Positions 10,488-22,078 of a stretch of DNA of 64,000 bases are shown in pieces. Where the stretch lies: assembly GCF_015706575.1 (NCBI RefSeq), contig NW_024037074.1, positions 682,001 through 746,000 on the forward strand. Reading direction: 5' to 3'. The notes under the pieces were generated by a model. The model worked only from the letters and a program-made list of their open reading frames with translations, did no database searches and had not been told where the DNA came from. The DNA comes from Patiria miniata (taxonomy: Eukaryota; Echinodermata; Asteroidea; Valvatida; Asterinidae). Numbering within the stretch: position 1 is the stretch's first letter; each line of letters begins with the position of its first letter. Made by a program: the position numbers and the translations under genes.

Positions 10488-11118
10488 TGATAAAAACTTT
10501 GGAAAAATACGATTTAGAACTTTGTTTATTATTTTAAATGTTTAAATGTGTAAATGTCACATCCATAATTTCCTCACTCCACCAATACATAGTTCCCCTT
10601 TTGCCTGTGGATTTCAGTTTAATGTTTACACTCAGCCTGCAGAGGACAAAAATACTTTTTGATATCAGATTTTATGTATTTATTGAATTTGTTAAAAGCA
10701 CAAGTAAATGAATGTGCACAGTTTAACTAGCTAAATTAAATTGATGATCTACATCTTTTGTCAAAGTGGATTTTTGTTAATTTTCACTTACTGCTTCTAA
10801 TTGTTTCAGCTTCTTTTCAAAAAATTAAACGTACCCACTGACACCCTATAGTGAACATAGTTAAACAGTACAACTGCCAATGCATCAACCTTACGCTAGA
10901 ATCATTCGTGGGTTTATCTCTATCCTAAATGCTGGAGATAGTTTATCATGAATTTCTTCCCGCATGTACACTCCCAGCAAGTTCTTATTAAAAAGGAGCC
11001 TATGGGTCATTCTTCAGTATCAAGTGTCTACTTTCATGTCCCGACACTTTAAGGCACTATAAACTTGATAAATCGAAAAAATATAGAATGAAAATTAGAT
11101 TTTTACGCAGTGAAATTA
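10488..11118. repeat. dispersed repeat, second copy at 40110-40695
   Basis: Almost base-for-base identical to 40110-40695, starting near GGAAAAATACGATT and ending near GCAGTGAAATTAA. The other copy has two small internal deletions. No coding capacity is seen. Confidence 0.85.
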
Positions 11119-12670
11119 ACTTAAACACGACTCCTATTATGTGCAGAGTTAAAAACTCTTTAAAATAATGGACAAGATGCTCATTTGTTACAATACTCCC
11201 TCAAAACCCCCTCAAAATGCATGTCCCAGTGTATTTCTCAATATGTACCTACTGCCATAATTTGTAAAATAAACAACTTGAAAAGGTAATTATACCTCCA
11301 AAAGCCAATTAATATAATAATTGTCATTTCCGTCACAAAAGGTGTGACGGATATGACTTTAGCATTCTTTTTACAATCAATATTTCTTTGGGCCCTATTG
11401 AAAATAAAGGAACCCAGCATAATTATTTCCTGTAGAAAACTACTTCACATAACCACTATGATACAATAGAGACTAAAATAACAGAGAGAGATATGTTGCA
11501 AGGCGAAATGAAGTCCCTGAAAGCCATCAGCCCTATTTTGGGTGCATAATAATTGTCAATTATCAGATTGATCTTCGATCAGGCCAATTAAATATGTTGA
11601 ACACTTCCAAGTGCTTCAACATGGGGGAGGGGGGTGCACATATTGTGATGTACGTGAGTAACCACTAGCTTAATTGTCACTTCCTTAACATGCTCAAAAT
11701 CCAACATGTTTAAATAGGATTATGTGAGAATCTTAGATCTGCGGTTTATGCAACAGGATTGGTACCATTGCGAATCCCGCGCTTTGTGAATGCAAATCGC
11801 CATGATCGCAACCTTGGTAATACGATTCTTTCCCTGCTAAATACTCACGACCGGACCATGAACGTCTTGCAGTTTTTCAGGTTTTAAGAAAATCAAGTTG
11901 ATGGCGGACACACTGAAACCACCTCACAAGTGGAGATACAAGACGTTCCTCAACAACGAATCTGGAGAAAGTTGCATGACCCAACATGGCAACGACACAA
12001 AATTTTGCGAGACGGGCATTGTTACATTTTTTGCAGGCTAGGCTACACATGTGCAGCGCACGCAGACAACCACCACCACGCGTGAATATTATCCATTCAT
12101 TCTGCGCCTGTCAGTGTCACAAAACAAAACACCACCACCTGTGCGCGCAATCACGTGGGCGTACGTCATACCAAGTGCATACCTTGCGATTTTTCGTAAA
12201 CATCGGTTTCGTTTTCAGCTTTCACTTCCAGTGCGATGTTATTTTGTCACGTTTTGTATATACTGGTAACGGTCTTTGTTCTGCTTTGAAAACATCAATT
12301 TTTGTCGACAGTCTCAATGTTAGAGTTGCTATGCTTGCATTGGATTGTTTAATTAGATGTCGAAATGATTACGTAAACAGTCATGACTCTGAGCCAAAGC
12401 AAGTTCGAAATTTCAGAAACGTCACTCTCAATGATTATTTTTAGAGGGCGCTGTACCGGCGGCGATATTTTTTTTATTACACAACTATCTGGGGTACCTG
12501 TGCGCTTTCCTATGGGGCATTTAAAATGAAAAACCAGGCTGGAGTGGAGGCTACTGTTTTTCAACTTGGTGCGGATTTTGGACTTAATTTCCTTCTTTTT
12601 TTTTTAAATCCTCCAGAGCCTCGGATCAGAAAAGAAAAAGAAAATTGTTGCTGTACAAGTAGTATACTAC
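11119..12670. other. stretch without a recognised gene
   Basis: AT-rich to 11980. Then comes a mixed segment with an open frame of 152 codons at 11986-12444 that starts in MATTQNFARRALLHFLQ. Its composition (many Cys, His and Phe) and the lack of any domain or splice context argue against a gene. CpG-containing motifs and CACGTG at about 12150 could belong to a decayed promoter or LTR. Confidence 0.3.
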
Positions 12671-13707
12671 GGAGCTCTGGAAGTGCCATCCGACTTGTTC
12701 AGATACTGACCTATTTTATCTTAGGATGACGACATAATACAGGCAAGATGACGACATCCTCAGATGATTCATTAGGGAATGGCGACATTCTGAAAGTAGG
12801 ATGACGACATCTTGAGATAATATATTATGGGACGACGACATCCTGAAAATAGGATGACGATATCCTGATATAATCTATTAGGGCATGACAACATCCTAAA
12901 AGTAGGATGACGACATCCTGAAATAAATTATCAGGGGATGACGACATCCTGAAAATAGGATGACGACATCCTCATACAATTTATTATGGGATGACGACAT
13001 TCTGAAAAAATAGGATGACAACATCTTTAGATAGTTTGTTATGGGATGATGCCATTCTGGAAGCAGGGTGACGACATCATGACATAATTTATCACAGGGT
13101 GCATTGAAGCCATCTTCAATACGCACAGGTGGACGTGCGGCTTGTAAACAATTTACCCTATCGCTGTATATACAAGGTATTTATTTGATGATGAGAGGTT
13201 ATGATGTATATGCGTTTTCAAGATGGATTCAATGCACCCCGTAATATCTCAGGATGTCCTCATCCTACTTTCAGGATGTCAGCGTCATATCATAATAAAA
13301 TATCTCGGAATGTCGTCATTCTATTTTTAGGATGTCGTCATCCCATAATAAATTATCTCAGGATGTCGTCATCCTATTTTCAGGATGTCGTCATCCCATC
13401 ATAAATTATCTCAGGATGTCGTCATCCTATTTCCAGGATGTCGTCATCCCCTAACAAACTATCCCAGTATGTCATCATGCCAGAAGAGATTGTCTTAAGA
13501 TGTTGTCATCCTATTATCAGGATGTCGTCATGCCATATTAAATTATGACGATATGTCGTCATCCTACTTTGAGGATGTCGTCATCCCCCAATAAATTATC
13601 TCAGGATGTCGTCATCTTGCCTGTATTTTGTCGTCATCGGAGATACAATATGTCAGTGTCTGAACAAATCGGATGGCACTTCCAGAGCTCCCTACTTATC
13701 CAATGAA
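12671..13707. mobile_element. foldback element 1 with GATGACGACATC minisatellite arms
   Basis: Arms 12671-13126 and 13207-13707 are inverted copies of each other around an 80-base loop. The outer ends are GGAGCTCTGGAAGTGCC on the left and its complement on the right. Inside each arm a GGATGACGACATCC-type motif repeats about 14 times at intervals of 27-50 bases, reading GGATGTCGTCATCC in the right arm. CTAC flanks both ends and may be a 4-bp target duplication. Short ORFs inside are repeat artefacts. Confidence 0.85.
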
Positions 13708-14877
13708 AAGCCGCGCAAAACAACACGGTGTTGTCATATGAAACTAGGACTCCTGTAAAATCTGGATTCTGTACCTGTTATTGGTTAAACCCTCCCGCGT
13801 GACCATCACCAGTCTGCTTAATTACTGCGCATGCCTAAGAATAATAGTAGAGCGATCGCGGTCACGTAGAAAGGTTTAAAGCTACGTACAGTCCATCATT
13901 TGCAGCTATCCAAAAAGTAACTGAGGTAATTATTGTTGAAAAATAACATACTCGGTTGAAAAATAGTAAGGGGGCTAAACGCCCTGTGAAATTATCTTTT
14001 CTGGCAAGCTGTCATTTTGAAAAAAAATCAACAAAAGAAGGCTTTCCAACAGTGCGTCTTAAGATGCACCGCTGGAAATTTCCCTACTTCGTTTTTTATT
14101 CAGCGAAGCGCTCACGCGGGTGCACTTGCTAAACATCATGACTTTAGATTTTGACTGAGCACGTTGCTTCAAACAAACACTAAATGCACAAATTACAAGA
14201 GATGGACTTTACCTTTAACCAATAACGGGTCACAGAATCCAGTTTTTATAGGAGACGCGTTTTCATATGACACCATATTGTTTTGCACGGCTTTTGATAG
14301 GATAAGAGCACAGCGGTTGAACCGCGTGTAAAACGAAAGAATGTGCGTCCACGAGTCGAGTAGCTGCATCGGCCCACATGTACTGTACGTACGGCATGAG
14401 AAGGGCGGGTCCATCACTGCCAGTGCTGGTATGGTATGTGATGGGTTGCTCGTGTTTTCCAGCAGGACACGTAGGCAGGCTCTCGGCCAAGAACGGGAAA
14501 TTTCACCTTCTATATGAAATGTAAGTTAACTTAGTGTATCAACATCTTAATGCTGGAACTTGTGCTGGATGTTTTGGGCCAAATTTAGAGATACCGAGAT
14601 CACACAAATTTAGCCCGGGCGTGTCATCATCAGTGCCGTTGTCACTGCCAGCACTGCAGCAACAAAAACCGAAAACGGGACCGTCCGGAAATTAGGCACA
14701 AAACTCGTGCCAGAATCACAACTCCTGGTTGTACCACTTAGGCTAATTTATGTTTTTCCTTTGACTAAAAAAAAAATCCTCAAAATTTTCTCCAAAAAAA
14801 AAAAAAAAAATCAGTCTCAGAACAAAAATAGTGGATGAAAATGAACAGCCGAGTGACAGATACTGAGATACTGAGTC
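13708..14877. other. gene-free stretch between two foldback elements
   Basis: Mixed composition with scattered CpG. No exon, domain or repeat array is recognised, apart from short A runs near 14770-14810. Confidence 0.4.
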
Positions 14878-16008
14878 CAATAAATGTGACTGGAATACTG
14901 GACTACCTCCGTATTATAAGTCACAAAGCCACGTATAGCCTGTGTGCGGAGCGTCCCGTTGCTAGGGGGAGCCGAAAATTAATTAAAGATGGAAATTATT
15001 TTGTGAGATGAAAATCAACCTTGCTATAGTATGACTGCTAAATAGCACAAAATCGTTAAATTCGGCACCATCAGAGGTCTAGTTACCGAAAAATTATGGT
15101 AATTCGTCAAAGAAAGCAGACGGTTTTTGACAAGCATGACGTCTCCAGACTGTTTCCCGGCCACCCTAATAATAGTGGAGAGGCTAAAGGGGTCAAGAAA
15201 TCAGACGAAAGCTTTAATCATCTACTGAGCGTGTGTCAGTTTTGGCAAGGGCTCCACGGCTGTTATCTGTCATTCCAAAATCTGCCGCGGTGGCCATGGG
15301 CGTCGCGAGGGGGGGGGGGCAAGGGGGGGCACTTGCCCCCCCCCCCTGGAAAAGCAAAAAAAAAAAAAAAAAAGGAAGAAAAAAAAAAAAAAAAAAAAAA
15401 GAGGCGCGAAGACAAAGTGGTGTAAATTTAATGAGTTGGGGGGGGGGCAAAATGTCCCTGCCCCCCTCTAAAACTGATAAATCGAGAATGTGTTGAGAAA
15501 TACAACCTTTTATTGGCAAAATTTTTTTTGGCCCCCTCTAGAAAAAATCCTGGCGACGCCCATGGCGGTGGCGCATTGCATCCGAGCACTTTACAGAGTG
15601 CCAAAGATTTTGGAATGACAGGTAACAGCCGCGGTGCGCTTTGCCAAAATTGACGCACGCTTAGTCGATGATTAAAGCTTCGTCTGGTTCCTTGACCCCT
15701 TTAGCCTCTTCACTATTATTAGGGTGGCGGGGGAAACAGTCTGGAGACGTCATGCTTGTCAAAAACCGTCTGCATTCTTTGATGAATCACCATGATTTTT
15801 GAATAACCAGACCTCTGAAGGTACGGAATTTAACAATTTGGTACTATTTATCAGTCATATTATAGCTAGGTTGATTTTCATCTCACAAAATAATTTCAAT
15901 CTTTAATAATTTTCGGCTCCCCCTAGCAACGGGACCCCCCGCGCACAGACCGTACGTGGCTTTGTAACTTATAATACGGAGGTAGTCCAGTATTTCAGTC
16001 ACATTTAT
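14878..16008. mobile_element. foldback element 2
   Basis: Left arm 14878-15312 and right arm 15549-16008 are inverted copies with indels. Shared landmarks are AATAAATGTGACTG at the outer end, CGGAGGTAGTCCAG, GCATGACGTCTCCAGACTG and GGGCGTCGC at the inner end. The 236-base loop holds poly-G and poly-A runs and a segment also found at 63715-63850. Open frames in the loop are low-complexity artefacts. Confidence 0.85.
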
Positions 16009-16090
16009 GGGAGTAGATGACAGGGATTCAAATCAGGGATCTTGTAATACTCGTAGAAAAATTTTTTTCTTCATATATATATTATCTCAA

Positions 16091-16440
16091 CAGCAGCGTA
16101 TCCAGCTTTTGATGTCAGGGGGGGGGGGGGCAACCGCACATCCGCGCCGAAATGTAGACATGTTTTTCCCTCTGGAAACTTGGCCTCCGTGAAATGAGGG
16201 GGGGGGTCCTCTTGACACTTCCAAATGGGGGCGCTCCTCAAAACTGACCATTATTATGCATACTACACATTTATACATTTCACTGCGCATTGTAATGGTT
16301 GTTGAGCAGGTTTTCTTTGGTGGGCTTGATATCAGAAAAATCTTTAAACATTTATTAAAATCATTGCTGACAAAAAACAATTGTCAAAAAAATCCGCCAC
16401 GGGGGACAAAGTGCCCCCCCCCCCACTGGAAACGCCACTG
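16091..16440. mobile_element. hAT-like MITE with near-perfect 8-bp target duplication
   Basis: The element starts CAGCAGCGTATCCAG and ends in the complement of CAGTGGCGTTTCCAG, followed on both inner sides by G/C runs. Flanks are TATCTCAA at 16083-16090 and CATCTCAA at 16441-16448, which match at seven of eight positions. An 8-bp duplication and CAG-type ends fit the hAT superfamily. There is no transposase, so it is non-autonomous. Confidence 0.75.
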
Positions 16441-16675
16441 CATCTCAATGAAGGTCATTCATTGCAAAAATGATAAGACATGAATGAGGGACTGAGAAAT
16501 TTTCCAAATTTGTTCAGAAATACTTCAAAAATGTTTTTGCCTCTCCATAGACTTTGTACACAATCGCGGAAGTGCTGTCAGGTTGCAACATTTTTTCCCA
16601 TCTTGCTACCCACTAGGCTACTGTGTGATAGCTCGATGACAAATTTTCTTTAAAATGCTTTCATATAAAGTAATG

Positions 16676-17075
16676 ATGTGCAAACCCGACCCGAAACTGA
16701 CCCGACCCGAAACCGACTTCGGGTCGGGTCGGTTTAGATACGTTGTAACAGTTTTCATGATACTGCGTGATGATACCAAGCGTTTGTTCAATAAGCAGAG
16801 TTGCTCTCGATGAACCAACTGAGTGTGACAGACAGAGAGACGATGGATTTGCAAAGAATTCATGCCATGTGGGTAAGGGCAGGCACAAAAAAGTGATCAC
16901 TTTGTCCAAGCAAGGTATATTCGGGGTTTTTTCGAGTCGGGTCGGTTTGGGTCGGTTTCACCTTATTTTTTGTCGGGTCGGGTCGGTTTTAGGGAGTTAA
17001 GATTGGTTTCAGTTCGGATTCGGTTTATATCTCCAATGTTTTGGGTCGGTTTGGCCTGGTCAACCCGACCTGATG
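16676..17075. repeat. GGGTC/GGTTT-rich dispersed repeat, inverted ends
   Basis: Clusters of GGGTCGGGTCGGTTT and the complement ACCCGACCCGAAAC sit at both ends of the segment, and looser variants fill the right part. Ends with ATGTGCA-like sequence suggest a small DNA element, but no target duplication was found. Confidence 0.5.
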
Positions 17076-17235
17076 CACATGATTAATATAAAGCCCCTGT
17101 CACACTTTTGCGTATCCTAATTCCTTATGAGTTCCTTATCAAAATTTTTCAATACCCTGCCATATGCTCAAAACGTCAATTTATATGCCCCGCGGCGAAG
17201 CCGAAGGGGCATACTGTTTCCGCCTTGTCCTTCCG

Positions 17236-17291
17236 TGGGTGGGTGGGTGGGTGGGTGGGTGGGTGGGTGGGTGGGTGGGTGGGGGGGTGTG
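17236..17291. repeat. (GGGT)n microsatellite
   Basis: About 14 uninterrupted GGGT units. They create open Gly-Trp or Pro-Thr frames on both strands that are not genes. Confidence 0.95.
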
Positions 17292-17601
17292 GGTGAGTTT
17301 GTCTTACATACGCAGTGTGGACTTCCGAACAAAAGACGTCCACATAATGTAGGTAGCACCGACGTTGTGTGGACTTACCCCACGTCCACACAGTGTTTCC
17401 CCATTTCTGGAAAACAGGTTTAGAGGCATTTTTGGGTTAGGTTTATCTGTAGCAGAATGAAGAGAAACACTAAAGGGAATCATAGAAAAAAAAATGGGTT
17501 GAAAGAGTTTTCACAGTTTGAGAAAAATGAGTTTTTTCACTGGTTTTTCTTAACTACACGAAAGCAATGGAAAGTCCACACTAGTCATGTGAAACAAGTA
17601 T

Positions 17602-17603
<2 letters not shown>

Positions 17604-17635
<32 letters not shown>
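17604..17635. repeat. (GT)n microsatellite
   Basis: About 16 GT units just before the 145-bp tandem array. Confidence 0.95.
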
Positions 17636-17637
<2 letters not shown>

Positions 17638-17650
17638 GGACAAATCTTGT

Positions 17651-18230
17651 CAGCGCGATAACTTGAGATATACTTTACATATGAACTTCAAATTGGGTTT
17701 GTGGATTGTCCTTGGAAATCCTAAGAAGCCTTTTGCATTTGGGGCCGATAGGTCAAGGGTCAAGGTCACAGTGGCTGAAACAAAAGAAATTTTGTCAGCG
17801 CGATAACTTGAGAAATACTTTACATATGAACTTCAAATTTGGTTTGTGGATTGTCCTTGGCAATTCTAAGAAGCCTTTTGCATTTGGGGCCAAAAGGTCA
17901 AGGGTCAAGGTCACAGTGGCTGAAACAATAGAAATTTTGTCAGCGCGATAACTTGAGAAATACTTCACATATGAACTTCAAATTTGGTTAGTGGATTGTC
18001 CTTGGCAATCCTAAGAAGCCTTTTGCATTTGGGGCCAAAAGGTCAAGGGTCAAGGTCACAGTGGCAAAAACAAAAGAAATTTTGTCAGCGTGATAACTTC
18101 AGATATACTTTACATATGAATTTCAAATTTGGTTTGTGGATTGTCCTTGGCAATCTTAAGAAGCCTATTGCATTGGGGTCGAAAGGTCAAGGGTCAAGGT
18201 CACAGTGGCTGAAACAATAGAAATCTTGTA
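17651..18230. repeat. 145-bp tandem array, four copies
   Basis: CAGCGCGATAACTTGAGA-like starts occur at 17651, 17796, 17941 and 18086, exactly 145 bases apart. Each unit contains GGATTGTCCTTGG and AGGTCAAGGGTCAAGGTCAC. The whole forms one block with a CCGCGGCGAAGCC box and the (GGGT)n run upstream. From memory, similar arrays are common in marine invertebrates. Confidence 0.9.
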
Positions 18231-19406
18231 TTTATTCTGAGATCATAGGGATTAGGGATTAATTCATATAAAACCTACAGAAGACACTAATGCTGTCAAT
18301 GAACGTTCCATTTGACCAAGGTACATGTAAGTTGATGTTAGAGTGGTGTTATGTCATGGAAACAGTCACGGTTGCGGGGCATTTGTGTTTGTAAACACAC
18401 CTGACTTGTTTTTTATTATTTTGACTTTAATGTGCGACGCACATCTAGCATACAAGTAACGAATCCAGTGCATCATCTGCATATGAGATGCGTATGAGTT
18501 GCGGCAAGTACGCTATCTGTATGTTTCTCATAAGTTACGAATAAGTACAATGCGCTGCCCACTCGCAGAATGAGCAGTACTAATTCTTGCAGCACGTCGG
18601 CATTCGCTATGAGTTCGTTCAGCGTGTGATGTATCTTCGCTGCAAGTACGCTATGTACATGTATACACCGGCTCATATGCTGACGGGGTGCGTGCTGGGA
18701 GATCAGCGTATTACCGCGTATGAACCGCTTATCCCCTACGAACACATAGCGTACTCGTATCGCGCTCGACCGATGCGGGGCCGATGTGCTGCGTATATAA
18801 CATATGACCTGCGTAACAGCGTACGCAGCGTAGTTTTGTGCATGCCCAAAACTGTCCGGCGTATTGGGCCGTACCATGCGTATGCCGGCGTACATAAAAC
18901 TTACACAAAATGCTAGAGATGCATATGAGGTGCGTATTGTACGTACGACTGCGTATGAAAAAAATGTCAATGCGCAACTCATAAGGAATTAGGATACGCA
19001 GAAGTGTGACAGAACCCTAACCAGTTAATTAGAGGCTTCGCTACAAAACCTGGATCTGATAAAATTTGAAAAAGTTGTTGAATAGGATGTGAATTTCTTT
19101 GGAATTTTAGAAAAGTGAATTTTGTAACCCAGAAATGTCTAAGTGATTATATTACACAACATGTACTGCACACAAAATTGTACGGTCGTCCCTGCAACAA
19201 GGATTAAAACCTGAGTCCCAATTAAACAAATTCAGGTTTGTTTGTTTGTGTTTGAAATTGGATTGGAAGATTTTTCTCTCTCTTTTTAATCCTTTAAAGA
19301 AGCGATTGGAATCACTTTCTCATTCTACGTTATGTTGCAGGACACAGTAGAAGCCAACTTTTACAATTAGAGGGTAGAGGACCTGCTGGGTCGGGCAACA
19401 AGAAGT

Positions 19407-19742
19407 ATGTGCAACATCAAGTTGGTGGATGGATGTCTAGGTTACCAAGTACACCATATCGTGACGGTTACCAGCAAGGGTCAGGTGCAGTCACTGCTAG
19501 GTCAGATTCACACAATAGCGCTGAACCACCAACTGCAACAAGCGGCCCTTGCACAGTCACAGCGTCTTCTGGCTGAACCTGAGCGGCTATTACTGATAGG
19601 CCAGCTTCGTACAAGTGGGCCACCAACTGCAAAGAGCGGCCCTTGCGCAGTTAAAGTGCTTCTGGCTGAAGCTGGGCGGCAGCAACTGTCTGACCGAGGA
19701 ATTTGGTGGGGTTGTTTTGCGGCCCTGCCCACACTCCCCTAA
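19407..19742 (+). other. candidate exon with internal 94-bp duplication
   Basis: A 111-codon open frame with a helical, Gln/Leu/Ala-rich stretch (HQLQQAALAQSQRLLAE). The stretch is partly repeated because nucleotides from 19526 recur from 19620, with CCACCAACTGC at the start of each. No domain is recognised. The same bases can be read in a second frame, so coding is uncertain. Confidence 0.25.
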
Positions 19743-20312
19743 CAAGAACAGGATGAGTCATCTAGTCCCTAACCCAGTCCCCAACAGTGGGTGCAGTGCC
19801 AAAAACCCATTGAGCTGACACTGGGCATCACGTATGAGATGATCTACCAGTCTTTTGGAGCCACGTCATGGTTGGAGAGCACTTGAACCTTCTTTGAAGG
19901 TATAACATATCAAATCCTTTGTGGTCAGAAGGACCCCATGTAAACTGGCCGAAGCGCACAGCCAAGATGACCTTGGACACATAGAGATAAGCTCTGTGTA
20001 TGTCCACTAACGCTGCCTAGCACGTATACAATAAACAGACCCAACGCGCTGAGCCATTGAGCAACGGCACATTTTATTGGAGTTTAGATGTACAATTAAT
20101 ACACCAAAGGAATTCATATGCCACTGTTTGGTTTAACAGTACTGGGTTTTTTTGCAAGCAATTCATGTGAACTGTTCAGATATTCCTCTTTCATTCATCC
20201 TGTTTTGTTGTAATTTGACTTGTGATTTACACAATCTCAACTCTACCTCTAACTTGTTCTTCAAGAATTATTTCTAATTTTGCTTTTTATCCATGAACAG
20301 GCTACTGACTAG

Positions 20313-20519
20313 GATCCTGGCTGCGAGTTTTGGAGCCATAATACCCTACACTGCCCCGACCTCTTACTTTGTAGAGACCCAGACCAGAGCCCCTATAGAG
20401 CTGACAGGCTGACGCTGGAAGCCATGCTGGAGGAGACTAGAGATAGGCCTAAGATCAAGCTGGGCATCCGCAAATGCAAGAATGCATGGGGACAATCGCC
20501 AACAAGTGTGACTGCCAAG
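20313..20519 (+). other. candidate internal exon
   Basis: A 69-codon frame runs from an AG at 20311-20312 to a GTATGC donor at 20520. It contains RADRLTLEAMLEETRDR and IRKCKNAWGQSPTS, with normal protein-like composition and no stop. No known domain was recognised. A + strand gene covering 19.4-21.3 kb is possible but unproven. Confidence 0.3.
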
Positions 20520-21238
20520 GTATGCAGTTTACTCTTTGCAAGTGGGCCGTCTGTAAAGAACTTATGCAAGAAATGCCTCTTCCCTCCTGTCCGCATGGTG
20601 TATATACGCAGTGGTGTCAGTGGGCTCTCCTCCCCTCCCTTTTATGCATATATGCTTTGTGGTGTTTCATGAACCACACAAAATAAGGACACAAATAGTA
20701 CAATCAAGCTGCTTTGGCTACATTTTGTTGAAATCAGTGCTGCTGAGTCTTGATTCAGGATGAAGCTGATCTCACTTGCCGGCCGTAAAGGGAATATACA
20801 AACACCTAGGCCAACACTGAATGGAGCCTTTTCCCACTGGATGAAAGTTGAAACATTGACCTGCTGACATGGAAAGCGTGTGATGCTGACTGTATCACAC
20901 GGTAATTATACAGTGTGTGGTGCGTGAGTGCACAACACACGATGGTACACAACAGTAGGGTACCACTGTACATACCGCGCTGCCCGCTAGCATGTGGCCG
21001 GTCTGATCCGGACAACCACATGAACGATCAAGTGGGTAAAATCCAACAAATGCGATTTTAGAAGGTTTCAGACTTAGTTGTAAGAAATGCAATGCTTTAA
21101 AGATCACAGTGTGTCTTGAGTATTATTAGACCTGTAATTTGACTTGTAATTGACTCTACATGTATTTCAACTCGGAGTCTTGATCTGATATTATGTATTA
21201 TGTTTGATTGGTGAACAGGCCGTGCTGGTTTCCAGTAA

Positions 21239-21342
21239 ATGCTTGCGAAGGAGATCGAGAGACCACTTGGCTTAGCTCCAGCACCTTCTGCGGCCCTCAC
21301 CTGGAGACCTCTTACCCAGAGACATATAGACTGGATCATACA
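21239..21342 (+). other. candidate exon running into the 16-bp minisatellite
   Basis: The frame reads EIERPLGLAPAPSAALTWRP and then QRHIDWIIQVELEG before it enters the repeat array. A possible donor, CATACAG followed by GTGGAG, lies at about 21342. The non-repetitive part looks like ordinary protein sequence, but nothing identifies it. Confidence 0.25.
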
Positions 21343-21344
21343 GG

Positions 21345-21780
21345 TGGAGCTAGAGGGGACCCATGCTGGAGGGAGCCCATGCTGGAGGGGGCCTACGCTG
21401 GAGGGAGCCCACACTGGAGGGAGCCCACGCTGGGGGGGGACCCACGCTGGAGGGGACCCACGCTGGAGGGGACCCACGCTGGAGGAAGCCCACGCTGGAG
21501 GGGACCCACGCTGGAGGGGACCCACGCTGGAGGGGACCCACGCTGGAGGGAACCCACGCTGGAGGGAACCCACGCTGGAGGGAACCCACGCTGGAGGGAA
21601 CCCACGCTGGAGGAAGCCCACGCTGGACGGGACCCACGCTGGACGGGACCCACGCTGGACGGGACCCACGCTGGAGGGGACCCACGCTGGAGGGAACCCA
21701 CGCTGGAGGGAACCCACGCTGGAGGGGATCCACGCTGGAGGGGATCCACGCTGGAGGGGATCCACGCTGGAGGGGACCAC
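21345..21780. repeat. 16-bp minisatellite CCCACGCTGGAGGGGA
   Basis: About 27 copies, with GGAGGGAA, GGACGGGA and GGAGGGGAT variants in blocks. Since 16 is not divisible by three, every reading frame cycles through the same 16-residue period. This explains the long open frames on both strands (up to 257 codons at 21097-21870). Confidence 0.95.
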
Positions 21781-21877
21781 AGGCACAAGACCAGGGGAAT
21801 GTGGTAACTGTTTACTTCTTTCTTGAATGTAAAAATATATCCTAGTTCGGTGTTGATTTGCATTGTTCAAGTATTAA

Positions 21878-22078
21878 CAGTGGCGGATCAGATGGGCAGA
21901 ATGGGAAGTGCATTCATCTTGTCTGTTTTCCTTTTTTTTCACTTCACTTGTGATATATTCAAGACAGAAACTTTTCAACCACATTGAATAGCAAGTACAA
22001 TGTGCCCTGCTTGAATGTTCAGGTTTGCATCCTTTATTGGCACCCCCCTCATTTCTGTAAATGTTGGATCCGCCACTG
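21878..22078. mobile_element. short MITE with CAGTGGCGGATC ends
   Basis: Left end CAGTGGCGGATCAGA and right end GGATCCGCCACTG are inverted repeats 200 bases apart. The ends resemble hAT-type non-autonomous elements. No matching 8-bp flanks were seen. Confidence 0.6.

Larger units (their letters stand above)
17095..19013. mobile_element. DNA element with ~37-bp terminal inverted repeats, nested insertion inside
   Basis: The left end CTGTCACACTTTTGCG continues into TATCCTAATTCCTTATGAG. The right end at 18976-19012 is its complement with one or two mismatches. The right part (18470-18975) is rich in GCGTATGA motifs, while the region from about 17180 to 18240 is a different repeat, so the element was invaded. 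Long frames at 18473-18982 come from the GCGTATGA-rich sequence and show no domain. Confidence 0.7.

Noticed and set aside
12724..13640. Short palindrome-like repeats with spacers, CRISPR-like
   Set aside because: Spacers are repeated A/T-rich variants and the whole is a large inverted repeat, so it is a foldback element.
15096..15658. Open frames with poly-Lys, poly-Phe and poly-Gly
   Set aside because: They cross homopolymer runs in the loop of foldback element 2.
17108..17423. Overlapping Gly-Trp and His-Pro-Thr open frames
   Set aside because: Read through the (GGGT)n microsatellite on both strands.
18473..18982. 169-codon - strand frame
   Set aside because: Composed of GCGTATGA-like terminal motifs of a DNA element; no domain and a shadow frame exists on the other strand.
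21097..21870. 257-codon - strand open frame and three long + strand frames
   Set aside because: All are produced by the 16-bp minisatellite; no non-repetitive domain is inside.
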